The notes under the pieces: generated by a model | Told to the model about the DNA's origin: nothing | What the model saw: only the letters and a program-made list of their open reading frames with translations | Databases searched by the model: none | NCBI GenBank assembly: GCA_947167015.1 | Contig: CAMVGM010000013.1 | Location: 1 to 49,800 of the forward strand | Direction: 5' to 3' | From: an uncultured Bacteroidales bacterium | GTDB lineage: Bacteria; Bacteroidota; Bacteroidia; Bacteroidales; UBA932 | Length of the DNA: 49,800 bases | Translations under genes and position numbers: made by a program | Shown: piece by piece, positions 27,725-35,427 of the stretch | Numbering within the stretch: position 1 is the stretch's first letter | Layout of the letters: each line of letters opens with the position of its first letter

Positions 27725-27805
27725 AGCATTTTTCCTTCATCCTGTACCACCTCAATCTGGCTCTGTTTTTGCAACGACTGCCCCGGACCAACAACCCTGT
27801 TTACG

Positions 27806-28996
27806 ATGAAGAAAATGGCTTTTCTCGCATTCCTGGCGGCCGGATCCCTTTCCGCCCAGCCCATCACCCTGACTCCGGAGCAGAAGGCCCTGGCCGCTGC
27901 CGGCAACGATTTCTCCTTCCGTTTCCTCCAACAGGTCGAACAGGCCGGCAAAGGCGACTGGTTCGTCTCCCCTGCAAGCCTGCAGTTCCTGCTAGGCGTG
28001 ATCCTGAACGGCGCCCAGGCCGCGACGGCCGACGAAATCGCCGCCACGCTCGGCATCCAGGCTGACCGGCTGGATGCGCTGAACGACTATAATCGTCTGC
28101 TGCTCAAGCGTTTCCCGAAACTCGACCCGGACACGAAACTGCGCATCGGGAACGCCGTGTTCGTAAACCAGGAGTTTCCCATCCGGAAGGATTTCCAGCA
28201 ACTGACCGAAACCTACTATGATGCCGAGGTCAAAAACCTGGACTTCCGGAACGGCAACGCCGCCCTGCGCGCCATCAACGGCTGGTGCAGCAAACAGACG
28301 GAGGGCCTGATTCCCGCGGTCCTGGAGAAAGTCGAGCCCTCCATGTTCGCCTACCTGCTCAACGCCCTGTATTTCAAGGGCAGCTGGGAGCATCAGTTCT
28401 CCAAATCAAGCACACGGGAACGGACCTTCCGCACGGCCTCCGGAGAAGAGGAACAGGTCCTGATGATGCAGCAGGAACGGAAGTTCGCCTATGGTGAGGA
28501 CGCGCTTTTCCGCTGCCTCCGCCTCCCCTACGGCAACGGTTCCTACGCGATGTATCTGCTGCTGCCGCAGGAAGGCCGTACGGTCGCCGAAGTGCTCGCT
28601 TCGCTCGACGCCGCCTCTTGGGAGACGGTGAGCGGGCAGATGTACGCCAGTTCGAAGGTCAACCTGTGGCTGCCCAAGTTTGAAACCCGCTTCCACATCC
28701 AGCTGAACGACATCCTCTGCAAGCTGGGAATGCCCGGGGCATTCAAGGAAGGGGCCGATTTCAAGAAGATGTCGGCGCTGGCGACCTGCCTGGACTTCGT
28801 GCAGCAGGACGCCGTGATCAAGGTCGACGAGAAGGGCTCGGAAGCCGCCGCCGTCACCTCGGCCGGCGTAATCGGCGCCACCGCCGTCGCGCCGATGCGC
28901 GTCATCCAGTTCCACTGCGACCGTCCGTTCATCTACCTGATCACCGAAGCGGCCACGGGATCCATCCTCTTTGCCGGGGAATTCACGGGAGAATGA
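27806..28996 (+). CDS. Secreted serpin (serine protease inhibitor)
   Basis: 396 residues with a signal peptide (MAFLAFLAAGSLSAQ). Serpin landmarks: NDFSFRFLQQV, NWFVSP-like DWFVSPASLQFLLGVILNGA, LLNALYFKGSWEHQF, MYLLLPQEGRTVAEVL, KVNLWLPKFETRF, and the C-terminal FHCDRPFIYLITEAATGSILFAGEF. The reactive loop hinge reads DEKGSEAAAVTSAGVIGATA; counting from the hinge glutamate puts P1 near the Ala of GATA, so an elastase-like target is possible. It would trap proteases outside the inner membrane, for instance host enzymes. It is 12 bp before the next gene. Confidence 0.95.
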   Translation: MKKMAFLAFLAAGSLSAQPITLTPEQKALAAAGNDFSFRFLQQVEQAGKGDWFVSPASLQFLLGVILNGAQAATADEIAATLGIQADRLDALNDYNRLLLKRFPKLDPDTKLRIGNAVFVNQEFPIRKDFQQLTETYYDAEVKNLDFRNGNAALRAINGWCSKQTEGLIPAVLEKVEPSMFAYLLNALYFKGSWEHQFSKSSTRERTFRTASGEEEQVLMMQQERKFAYGEDALFRCLRLPYGNGSYAMYLLLPQEGRTVAEVLASLDAASWETVSGQMYASSKVNLWLPKFETRFHIQLNDILCKLGMPGAFKEGADFKKMSALATCLDFVQQDAVIKVDEKGSEAAAVTSAGVIGATAVAPMRVIQFHCDRPFIYLITEAATGSILFAGEFTGE

Positions 28997-29008
28997 CACG
29001 TCCGGCCC

Positions 29009-30214
29009 ATGCCTGCTGAAAAACATCCTTTCCAGCCCTTCCTGCCCCAGGGTGCGCGCATCCTTTTCCTGGGCAGTTTCCCGCCGCAGCCCCGGCGCTG
29101 GTGCATGCCGTTCTACTACCCCAACTGGATCAACGACTTCTGGCGCATCCTGGGGCTCCTCCGCTTCGGCGACCGGAACCACTTCTGCATCCCCGCGGAG
29201 AAACGCTTCGACGAGGCGGCCATCCGCGCTTTCTGCGAGCACGAGGGCCTGGCCTTCTACGACACCGCCTGCGAAGTGCGTCGCCTGAAAGACAACGCCT
29301 CCGACGCCTTCCTGGAAGTGGTCACGCCCACCGACGTGCCGGCCCTGCTGGAACGGATTCCGGACTGCCGCACGCTGGTCACGACCGGCCAGAAGGCCAC
29401 CGAGGTCATCGCAGGCACGTTCGGATGCGAAATCCCACCGGTCGGCGGATGGACCCTGCTTCACGCCGGCTCCCGTACCGTCCGCTTCTGGCGCATGCCC
29501 TCCACTTCTCGCGCCTATCCGCTCCCGCTGGAGAAAAAGGCGGAAGCCTACCGGCGGTTGTTCGTACCCGCGGAACTGGTGCTCTGGGACCTGGACGGCA
29601 CGCTGATCGATACGCTGGAGGACCTGGGATCCGCCGTGAACCACGCCCTGGCGCTGCGCGGACTCCCCCTGCACGCCACGCCCGAATACCGCCGGATGGT
29701 GGGGCACGGCGTCCGCAACCTGGTGCGGCAGGCGCTGCCTTCCGCCCTGCAGGACGACGACGCCGCCGTCGATGCCGCCCTGGCGGATTTCAAGAGTTAT
29801 TACTCCGCCCACATCGACCTGCACTCCCGCCCTTATCCGGGCATGCCGGAACTGCTGTCCGAACTGCAGGAGCGCGGCGTGAAGATGGCTGTCGTCTCCA
29901 ACAAGTTCCAGGAGGGCACCGAACGCCTGATCCGGAAATTCTTCCCCGACATCGTTTTTTCAGCCATCCTGGGCAACCGGCCCGGGGTTCCGCTCAAGCC
30001 TTCCCCGGAAATCGTCCGGGAAGCACTGGAAAAGGCCGGAACGGGCCCCGTGGACGCCGTCCTGGTGGGAGACTCCCCCACCGACATGCATACGGCCGGA
30101 AACGGCGGCATTCGCGCCATCGCCGTCAGCTGGGGCTACCGCAGCCGGGAAGACCTGGCAGGAAACATCATCGCGGAAAGCGTGGAAGGACTCCGGCGGC
30201 TCTTACTTCCCTGA
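29009..30214 (+). CDS. Fusion of a uracil-DNA-glycosylase-like domain and a HAD phosphatase
   Basis: 401 residues in one uninterrupted frame. Residues about 1-187 are a UDG-superfamily domain (ILFLGSFPPQPRRWCMPFYY; NDFWRILGLLRFGD; FYDTACEVRRLKDNASD; CRTLVTTGQKATE). Residues about 188-401 are a Gph-like HAD hydrolase: DLDGTLIDT (194-202), AVVSNKF, LKPSPE and VLVGDSPTDMH. They join directly (YRRLFVPAELVLWDLDGT) without a linker. In relatives I know these are separate proteins. The second domain would remove phosphoglycolate-type 3' debris products, the first a damaged base, so a repair role is conceivable. Its end overlaps the convergent symporter gene by 12 bp. Confidence 0.85.
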   Translation: MPAEKHPFQPFLPQGARILFLGSFPPQPRRWCMPFYYPNWINDFWRILGLLRFGDRNHFCIPAEKRFDEAAIRAFCEHEGLAFYDTACEVRRLKDNASDAFLEVVTPTDVPALLERIPDCRTLVTTGQKATEVIAGTFGCEIPPVGGWTLLHAGSRTVRFWRMPSTSRAYPLPLEKKAEAYRRLFVPAELVLWDLDGTLIDTLEDLGSAVNHALALRGLPLHATPEYRRMVGHGVRNLVRQALPSALQDDDAAVDAALADFKSYYSAHIDLHSRPYPGMPELLSELQERGVKMAVVSNKFQEGTERLIRKFFPDIVFSAILGNRPGVPLKPSPEIVREALEKAGTGPVDAVLVGDSPTDMHTAGNGGIRAIAVSWGYRSREDLAGNIIAESVEGLRRLLLP

Positions 30215-31390
30215 GTCCCCCGCCAGCCGGTTCACCAGCGCGGCGGCGACCACGTTGCCGGACACGTTCAGCAGGGTGGCCGGGATGTCGATCAAGGTGC
30301 TGATGACCATCAGGACGGCCGCCATCTCCGGGGGATAGCCGAAAACGGAACAGATCAGCAGTTCGCCGGTCATCCCGCCCGTGGGCACGGCGCCCATCAC
30401 CGTCCCGACCAGGATTCCGACGCCCACCACGAGGGGGAAAGCGCCCCAGGACGGGGCTCCGGCGCCGAAAACGGTCAGCAGGAACACGACCTTCACCACG
30501 CCGCCGATCACCGATCCGTCCTTGTGAATGTTCGTCCCGAGCGGGATGACGCTGTCCGCGACCAGCGGCCGGACCCCCATTCCCGCGGCGGCTTCCATCC
30601 CGAGGGGGATGCACACGGCGCTGGACGAGGTGGCCAGGGCGGTCAGCGCGGGCGGGACCATCCCCTTCCAGTAGCGTCCCAGCAGGCTCTTCCCGCCTGA
30701 TGCCAGGATCCAGGCGGAATCGACCCCGAAGAAAACCAGTATCGCCGCCACCAGGTAGATGAGCACGGCGTCGGCATATCCTCCGAGGACCGCCCCGCCG
30801 AGGCTGCCCACCGTCCAGGCGAAATAGCAGCCGATGCCAACGGGCGCGGCCAGCATCACCCAGCGCATCAGCTTGACGGTGAAGGCCGTAGCCGAATCCA
30901 GGAACGCCGCGGCCTTGCGCCCCTTTTCGCGGAACAGGGCGACGATGATGCCCACCGCCATGGAAACGGCGATGAGCGGCAGCAGCGACGCCGCGATGGC
31001 CCCTTTCAGGGATAGGGCGCCTCCGCCTCCCTCCGCCGGCTGCATGTCGGAGAGGAACGCCGCGGGATCGGCGGCCGGAAAGGGATTCCAGAGCAGGAAG
31101 AGGACGAAGGCCACGGCGCCGGCGACGGCCGACAGCAGCAGGAAGGTCCCGAGCGTCGTTCCGAGCAGTTTCCACGCGATGCCGCTGCGGCAGACCTTGC
31201 AGGTGGCCGATGCCATGCTGAAGGCCACCAGGGGCACGATCAGCACGAACACCACGTCCAGGAACAGTTCGCCGACGGGACGGACCACGGCGGTCCCCCG
31301 CCCCCAGACGATCCCGCACACGGCCCCGGCGGCCACCCCCGCGAGCAGGGCGAGGGTAAAGCCGTAATTCTTGATGAAAGTCCCCTGCAT
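30203..31390 (-). CDS. Dicarboxylate/amino acid:cation symporter (DAACS family)
   Basis: 395 residues, about eight membrane helices plus hairpin loops. HP1 is seen in LTALATSSSAVCIPLG, the TM7 element in IPLGTNIHKDGSVIGG (where NMDGT-type sequences are usual) and HP2 in VPTGGMTGELLI. Family members take up glutamate, aspartate, serine or C4-dicarboxylates with Na+ or H+. The TM7 variant NIHKDGS makes the exact substrate unclear. It overlaps the convergent fusion gene by 12 bases at its 3' end. Confidence 0.92.
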   Translation of the reverse strand: MQGTFIKNYGFTLALLAGVAAGAVCGIVWGRGTAVVRPVGELFLDVVFVLIVPLVAFSMASATCKVCRSGIAWKLLGTTLGTFLLLSAVAGAVAFVLFLLWNPFPAADPAAFLSDMQPAEGGGGALSLKGAIAASLLPLIAVSMAVGIIVALFREKGRKAAAFLDSATAFTVKLMRWVMLAAPVGIGCYFAWTVGSLGGAVLGGYADAVLIYLVAAILVFFGVDSAWILASGGKSLLGRYWKGMVPPALTALATSSSAVCIPLGMEAAAGMGVRPLVADSVIPLGTNIHKDGSVIGGVVKVVFLLTVFGAGAPSWGAFPLVVGVGILVGTVMGAVPTGGMTGELLICSVFGYPPEMAAVLMVISTLIDIPATLLNVSGNVVAAALVNRLAGDSGK

Positions 31391-31425
31391 TGGAATACAA
31401 ATATAGGGAATTCAAAAAAAATGTT

Positions 31426-31433
31426 TACCTTTG
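31426..31433 (+). promoter_or_regulatory. -7 promoter box of the tRNA-Ala gene
   Basis: TACCTTTG, an exact TANNTTTG match, 11 bases upstream of the first tRNA base. Confidence 0.6.
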
Positions 31434-31444
31434 CATCCGCTTTC

Positions 31445-31517
31445 GGGGTATTAGCTCAGTTGGTAGAGCGATAGGTTCGCAATCTATAGGTCAGGGGTTC
31501 GAATCCCCTATGCTCCA
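31445..31517 (+). tRNA. tRNA-Ala, anticodon CGC
   Basis: 73 nt fold into a full cloverleaf: acceptor GGGGTAT/ATGCTCC, D-arm GCTC/GAGC, anticodon arm ATAGG/TCTAT around TTCGCAA (anticodon CGC, reading GCG), T-arm AGGGG/CCCCT with TTCGAAT, discriminator A. The third acceptor pair is G3-U70, the alanine identity element. CCA is not fully encoded. Confidence 0.95.
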
Positions 31518-31521
31518 CAGA

Positions 31522-31551
31522 AATCCCTCTCAGACAGTTCTGAGGGGGATT
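31522..31551. terminator. Hairpin after tRNA-Ala
   Basis: AATCCCTCTCAG and CTGAGGGGGATT can pair with one mismatch around ACAGTT, between the tRNA and the convergent editing-protein gene, whose last codons overlap it. The T-tract is weak. Confidence 0.5.
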
Positions 31552-32017
31552 ATTCGTTTCCCGTCACTTTCCACCGGACCCGCCAGCGGCCGTCCGCGAA
31601 GTCGTGGCTCAGGATCCTGAAGCTGCCGATTTCAGCCGTGTTCTTCACGTGGGCCCCGATGCAGGCACAGGCGTCGTAGTCACCGACGTGCACGATCCGG
31701 AGCGTCTCAGAGGCGTCATCCGGGAGTTTGCCCAGGTCCACGATGGCGGCCGCCTCGTCGCGCGTCATAAACTCGACGGTGACGTCCAGGTGGCGGCCGA
31801 TCACTTCGTTCACCGCCGCCTCGATCCGGGCCACCTGCTCCTCCGTCGGGCAGGCGTCCAGGAGGTAGTCGCACTTCGACTTCTTCCGTTCAATGTGGGC
31901 ATTGCGCGAACGCGGGCAGCCGAACAGACGGACCATCGTCCCGTTCAGGATATGCTCCGCCGTATGCATCGGCGGATACTCTTCCTTGTTGTGTGCGTTG
32001 AGAATAGGTTCTTCCAT
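31550..32017 (-). CDS. AlaX-like aminoacyl-tRNA editing protein (SAD domain)
   Basis: 155 residues, a free-standing AlaRS/ThrRS second-additional-domain protein. The zinc site is HTAEH (H18, H22) and CIGAH (C119, H123); in typical AlaX the second motif is CGGTH, so the middle residues differ. It should hydrolyse misacylated tRNA in trans, most likely Ser- or Gly-tRNA(Ala), but the changed CxxxH leaves Thr-tRNA possible. It faces a tRNA-Ala gene 32 bp away. Its TATCTTTG box lies at 32048-32041. Confidence 0.8.
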   Translation of the reverse strand: MEEPILNAHNKEEYPPMHTAEHILNGTMVRLFGCPRSRNAHIERKKSKCDYLLDACPTEEQVARIEAAVNEVIGRHLDVTVEFMTRDEAAAIVDLGKLPDDASETLRIVHVGDYDACACIGAHVKNTAEIGSFRILSHDFADGRWRVRWKVTGNE

Positions 32018-32040
32018 CGTTCAATCCGTCTTACCGGCTT

Positions 32041-32048
32041 CAAAGATA
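32041..32048 (-). promoter_or_regulatory. -7 promoter box of the AlaX-like gene
   Basis: TATCTTTG on the minus strand, 23 bases before the ATG at 32017. Confidence 0.5.
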
Positions 32049-32060
32049 GCAGGAATCTTC

Positions 32061-32090
32061 TTTGATTCTCCGGACAACTTGTTATATTTG
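32061..32090 (+). promoter_or_regulatory. Promoter of the CE1-type esterase gene
   Basis: TTTG at 32061-32064, 18 bases, then TATATTTG at 32083-32090. The leader to the ATG at 32145 is about 48 bases. Confidence 0.6.
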
Positions 32091-32144
32091 CATATCGGCA
32101 AGTTACCGAACCAATTATTGCTAACCGAACCAATCCGTAAAAAA

Positions 32145-33302
32145 ATGAAAAAGATCCTCTTTTCCGTCATGCTGCTGGCGGCGTTGTCCGCATCCGCCCA
32201 GCAGAGAAACAACATCGCGCCGTCGTTCACCGGAGCCGTGGAAGATTTCAAGCCGAACGTCACCAACCAGCTGGGACGCCAGTATCCCATGGTCAACTCC
32301 CAGGGCGCCGTCCGCGCACAGCTCCGCGCGCCGCAGGCGAATGCGGTCCGGCTGGACATCGGCGGCGTGAAATACGAGATGGTCAAGGACGAGCAGGGCG
32401 TGTGGACCGGCACCTCCAATCCCCAGGACGTAGGTTTCCACTACTATCAGCTCGAGGTGGACGGAGCTTCGGTTCCCGATCCCGGGACCGTCTATTTCTT
32501 CGGCGCCGGCCGTTGGGGCAGCGGCATCGAGATCCCTTCCGACGACATGGATTTCTGGCAGGTCAAGAACGTGCCCCAGGGCTCGATCGTAGAGAAATAC
32601 TACTGGTCGAAAGCCACCGGGAGCATGCGCCACTGCTACATCTACCTGCCGGCCGAGTATGACAAGAACCCCAGGAAGAAGTATCCGGTCCTGTACCTCC
32701 AGCACGGAAACGCCGAGAACGAGCAGGGCTGGTCGGCCCAGGGCCACACCGGCCAGATCCTGGACAACCTGATCGCCGCCAGCAAGGCCGTCCCGTTCAT
32801 CGTGGTCATGGACTACGGCCAGGGCCAGAACATCCATCTGGTGGGCCAGTATGCTGAAATGCTGCCCAAGCCCCAGCCGGGCCAGCGCGCCAATAACGAC
32901 GGCTTCCAGGTGGTCCTGCTGACCGACATCATCCCGATGGTGGAGAAAGAATACCGCGTGATCGCCGACGCCAGGCACCGGGCGATGGCCGGCCTGTCGA
33001 TGGGCGGCGGCCAGACCCGCAGGATCACCCTGGCCAACCCCACCATGTTCGCGTACGTGGGCATGTTCAGCGGCGGCACGATGAGCCCCGAAGACATCCA
33101 GGGCGCGGCGGGCTTCCAGAAGACCAACAAGCTCGTCTTCATGAGCTGCGGAAGCAAGGAGAATCCCCGGGTCATGGAAGCGGCCGAGAACCTCAGGGGC
33201 ATCGGCATGAACGCCGTGGGCTATGTCTCGGAGGGTACGGCGCACGAATGGCACACCTGGCGCCGCAGCCTCTACCAGTTCGCGCAACTCCTGTTCAAAT
33301 AG
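32145..33302 (+). CDS. Secreted CE1-family esterase with N-terminal CBM48-like domain
   Basis: 385 residues from the ATG at 32145, which begins a signal peptide (KKILFSVMLLAALSASAQQ). The region to about residue 120 is an Ig/CBM48-like domain (VRAQLRAPQANAVRLDIGG; GFHYYQLEVDGASVPDPG). The alpha/beta hydrolase follows with YPVLYLQHGNAENEQGW, the nucleophile elbow GLSMGGG (S285) and the catalytic-His region EGTAHEWHTWR (H367). Relatives are feruloyl or acetyl-xylan esterases acting on plant polysaccharide side groups. It is monocistronic. Confidence 0.9.
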   Translation: MKKILFSVMLLAALSASAQQRNNIAPSFTGAVEDFKPNVTNQLGRQYPMVNSQGAVRAQLRAPQANAVRLDIGGVKYEMVKDEQGVWTGTSNPQDVGFHYYQLEVDGASVPDPGTVYFFGAGRWGSGIEIPSDDMDFWQVKNVPQGSIVEKYYWSKATGSMRHCYIYLPAEYDKNPRKKYPVLYLQHGNAENEQGWSAQGHTGQILDNLIAASKAVPFIVVMDYGQGQNIHLVGQYAEMLPKPQPGQRANNDGFQVVLLTDIIPMVEKEYRVIADARHRAMAGLSMGGGQTRRITLANPTMFAYVGMFSGGTMSPEDIQGAAGFQKTNKLVFMSCGSKENPRVMEAAENLRGIGMNAVGYVSEGTAHEWHTWRRSLYQFAQLLFK

Positions 33303-33319
33303 GATTTGTCATTGACACG

Positions 33320-33353
33320 AAAAAGCCCGGTGAAGTTTTTCACCGGGCTTTTT
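33320..33353. terminator. Bidirectional terminator after the esterase gene
   Basis: AAAAAGCCCGGTGAA and TTCACCGGGCTTTTT pair perfectly around a short T loop, between the convergent esterase and S46 peptidase genes; both strands end in T-runs. Confidence 0.9.
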
Positions 33354-33354
33354 C

Positions 33355-35427
33355 TCAATCTGCGAAGACCATCTCGTCGAACAGCCATCCGGCGTGTCCG
33401 ATCTCCTCCACGACGAAGAGCAGGTACCTGATATCCAGCGAGATGTTGCGGCAGTAGTCCGGGTCGAAGACCAGGTCGCTCATCGTCCCCTCCCACACGC
33501 GGTCGAAGTTGATTCCGATGAGGTTGCCGTCGGCATTGATGACCGGGCTTCCCGAATTGCCGCCGGAAGTATGGTTCGTGGCCAGGAAGCACACCGGCTG
33601 GGCGTCGTGTCCGCCCTCGGCGTAGATGTCGCGCAGGACCTGCGGGATGTCGTAGTCGAAGATGTCCGGGTTGTCCTTCTCGATGATGCCCTTGAGCGTG
33701 GACACGGGCGAATAGTACACGGCGTCGGAAGGGCTGTAGCCCGCCACGTGGCCGTAGGCGACGCGCAGCGTCAGGTTGGCATCCGGATAGAACTGCCGGT
33801 CGCGGTCGAACTCCATCTGCGCCCGCATATAATCGCGGTACGACAGCCGGAGGTCGCGCTCCACCTCCGTGATAACAGGTTGCAAATCACTGCGATACCA
33901 CTCATAGAACGCGTTGTACATCTCCCAGGCGGGGTCGGCCTCCACGGCGGGCAGATCGGCGGCGGTCAGGGCGGCCACGCGCGCCCGGTCCGTGAAGAGA
34001 GAACGGGAGAAGAGATCGTCCCGCCAGGCCTCCGCGCTCCCGTAGGCGGAGAGTTTCTCCCGGAACCACGCCGGCTTGAACGCAGGCTGCATGTTCTTGT
34101 CGAAGGCTTCCGTCATCGCCACGAAGATCTCCTCGTCGATGGGCTGGTAGTAATCCTTGAAGAACGACTCCGCCAGCGGAGCGACGGGCTTCTTGTCGGC
34201 GAGGGCCGTCCGGACGTTGTTCGCGAATTGCAGCAGTTCGATGGTGCGCACCGTCTCGGTATAGTACTCGTAGGCGCGATAATACGGGTTCCGGCGGGCG
34301 TAGAGAGCCTCCAGGCGGTTCAGCACACCCTCGTAGGCGGTCCCCGCCGCCCAGGCACGGAAACGCCGCTCGAAGTCCTGCTTGTCGGCCACGGTGCCCA
34401 GGCGAGCGATGCCTTTCGCCTCGCCCTGCCATTTCTTCCAGGCATTGGAGACATTGGCATTCTTGGCGGAATACTGGATGCGCACCGCCTGGTCCTGCGA
34501 CATGTATTTCTTCTGGATATCGAGCCGCTTGGTGCGCAGGGCGATCTTCTCCGGATCGGACACCTCACCCACGTAACGCACCTCGTCCGAAGTCACATAC
34601 TCCTTGGTGCTGCCCGGGCAGCCGTACACGAAGGTGAAGTCCCCCTCCTTCACGCCGGCACGCGAAACCGTGAAGAAACGCTTCGGCGTATAGGGGACGT
34701 TATCTTCCGAATAATCAGCCGGTTCGTTGTTCTTATCCGCATAAATCCTGAAGATAGAGAAATCCCCCGTATGACGCGGCCACATCCAGTTGTCGGTATC
34801 GCCGCCGAACTTGCCGATGGAGGAAGGCGGGGCGCCCACCAGGCGCACGTCGCGGTACACCTTATAGACGAAAAGGAAATATTGGTTCGCGTAGTAGAGC
34901 GCCTCCACGCGGGCGCGGATGCCGCGGCCGGGATCGGCGACCTGCTTCACGATTGCGTCGGAGTTCGCCTTCACCACGGAATCGCGCTGCGCCTCACTCA
35001 TCGAGGGCTTGTACCCCCGCAGGACGGGCGTCGTGACGTCTTCCATCCGCTCCAGGAAACTTACGGTCAGTCCCGGATTGGGCAGTTCCTCGCTGCGGGA
35101 AGCCGCCCAGAAGCCGTCCTTGAGGTAATCGTGCTCCACGCTGCTGTGCTGCTGGATCTGGCCGTAGCCGCAATGGTGGTTCGTGAAGAGCAAGCCGTTC
35201 CGCGAGACGACCTCGCCCGTACAGCCCGAGCCGAAGAGTACGACGGCGTCCTTGAGCGATGCCTGGTTGACGCTGTACACATCCTCGGCCGTCAGGCGGA
35301 AGCCGTGGGCGCGCATGTCATCGATGCGCTGCGCGATCAGCGACGGCAGCCACATCCCTTCCTCGGCACGCAGCGGCGGCAACAGCGCGGCCAATGCGAG
35401 CAGGGACAGTATCATTCCTTTTTTCAT
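33355..35427 (-). CDS. S46-family dipeptidyl peptidase, DPP11-like (Asp/Glu-specific)
   Basis: 690 residues with a signal peptide (ILSLLALAALLPPLRAEEG). S46 landmarks: FGSGCTGEVVSRNGLLFTNHHCGYG with the catalytic H85, and GGNSGSP with the nucleophile S625. Arg643 lies in NFDRVWE, 18 residues after that serine; in Porphyromonas DPP11 the pair is S655/R673, with Arg setting preference for Asp/Glu at P1, whereas DPP7 has Gly. The enzyme removes dipeptides in the periplasm. Its ATG overlaps the stop of the radical SAM gene (ATGA), which makes it the third gene of that operon. Confidence 0.93.
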   Translation of the reverse strand: MKKGMILSLLALAALLPPLRAEEGMWLPSLIAQRIDDMRAHGFRLTAEDVYSVNQASLKDAVVLFGSGCTGEVVSRNGLLFTNHHCGYGQIQQHSSVEHDYLKDGFWAASRSEELPNPGLTVSFLERMEDVTTPVLRGYKPSMSEAQRDSVVKANSDAIVKQVADPGRGIRARVEALYYANQYFLFVYKVYRDVRLVGAPPSSIGKFGGDTDNWMWPRHTGDFSIFRIYADKNNEPADYSEDNVPYTPKRFFTVSRAGVKEGDFTFVYGCPGSTKEYVTSDEVRYVGEVSDPEKIALRTKRLDIQKKYMSQDQAVRIQYSAKNANVSNAWKKWQGEAKGIARLGTVADKQDFERRFRAWAAGTAYEGVLNRLEALYARRNPYYRAYEYYTETVRTIELLQFANNVRTALADKKPVAPLAESFFKDYYQPIDEEIFVAMTEAFDKNMQPAFKPAWFREKLSAYGSAEAWRDDLFSRSLFTDRARVAALTAADLPAVEADPAWEMYNAFYEWYRSDLQPVITEVERDLRLSYRDYMRAQMEFDRDRQFYPDANLTLRVAYGHVAGYSPSDAVYYSPVSTLKGIIEKDNPDIFDYDIPQVLRDIYAEGGHDAQPVCFLATNHTSGGNSGSPVINADGNLIGINFDRVWEGTMSDLVFDPDYCRNISLDIRYLLFVVEEIGHAGWLFDEMVFAD

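Noticed and set aside
26872..28056. Longer 394-residue reading of the flavodoxin gene
   Set aside because: The extra N-terminal part is antisense to the serpin gene and would bury the lipoprotein signal; the -7 box lies just before the internal ATG.
30203..30214. 12-bp overlap of convergent genes as a sign of frameshift
   Set aside because: Both proteins end with sensible family C-termini, so a short tail-to-tail overlap is sufficient.
31893..33302. 469-residue reading of the esterase gene
   Set aside because: It would run through the AlaX-like gene and the promoter; the ATG at 32145 starts a proper signal peptide.
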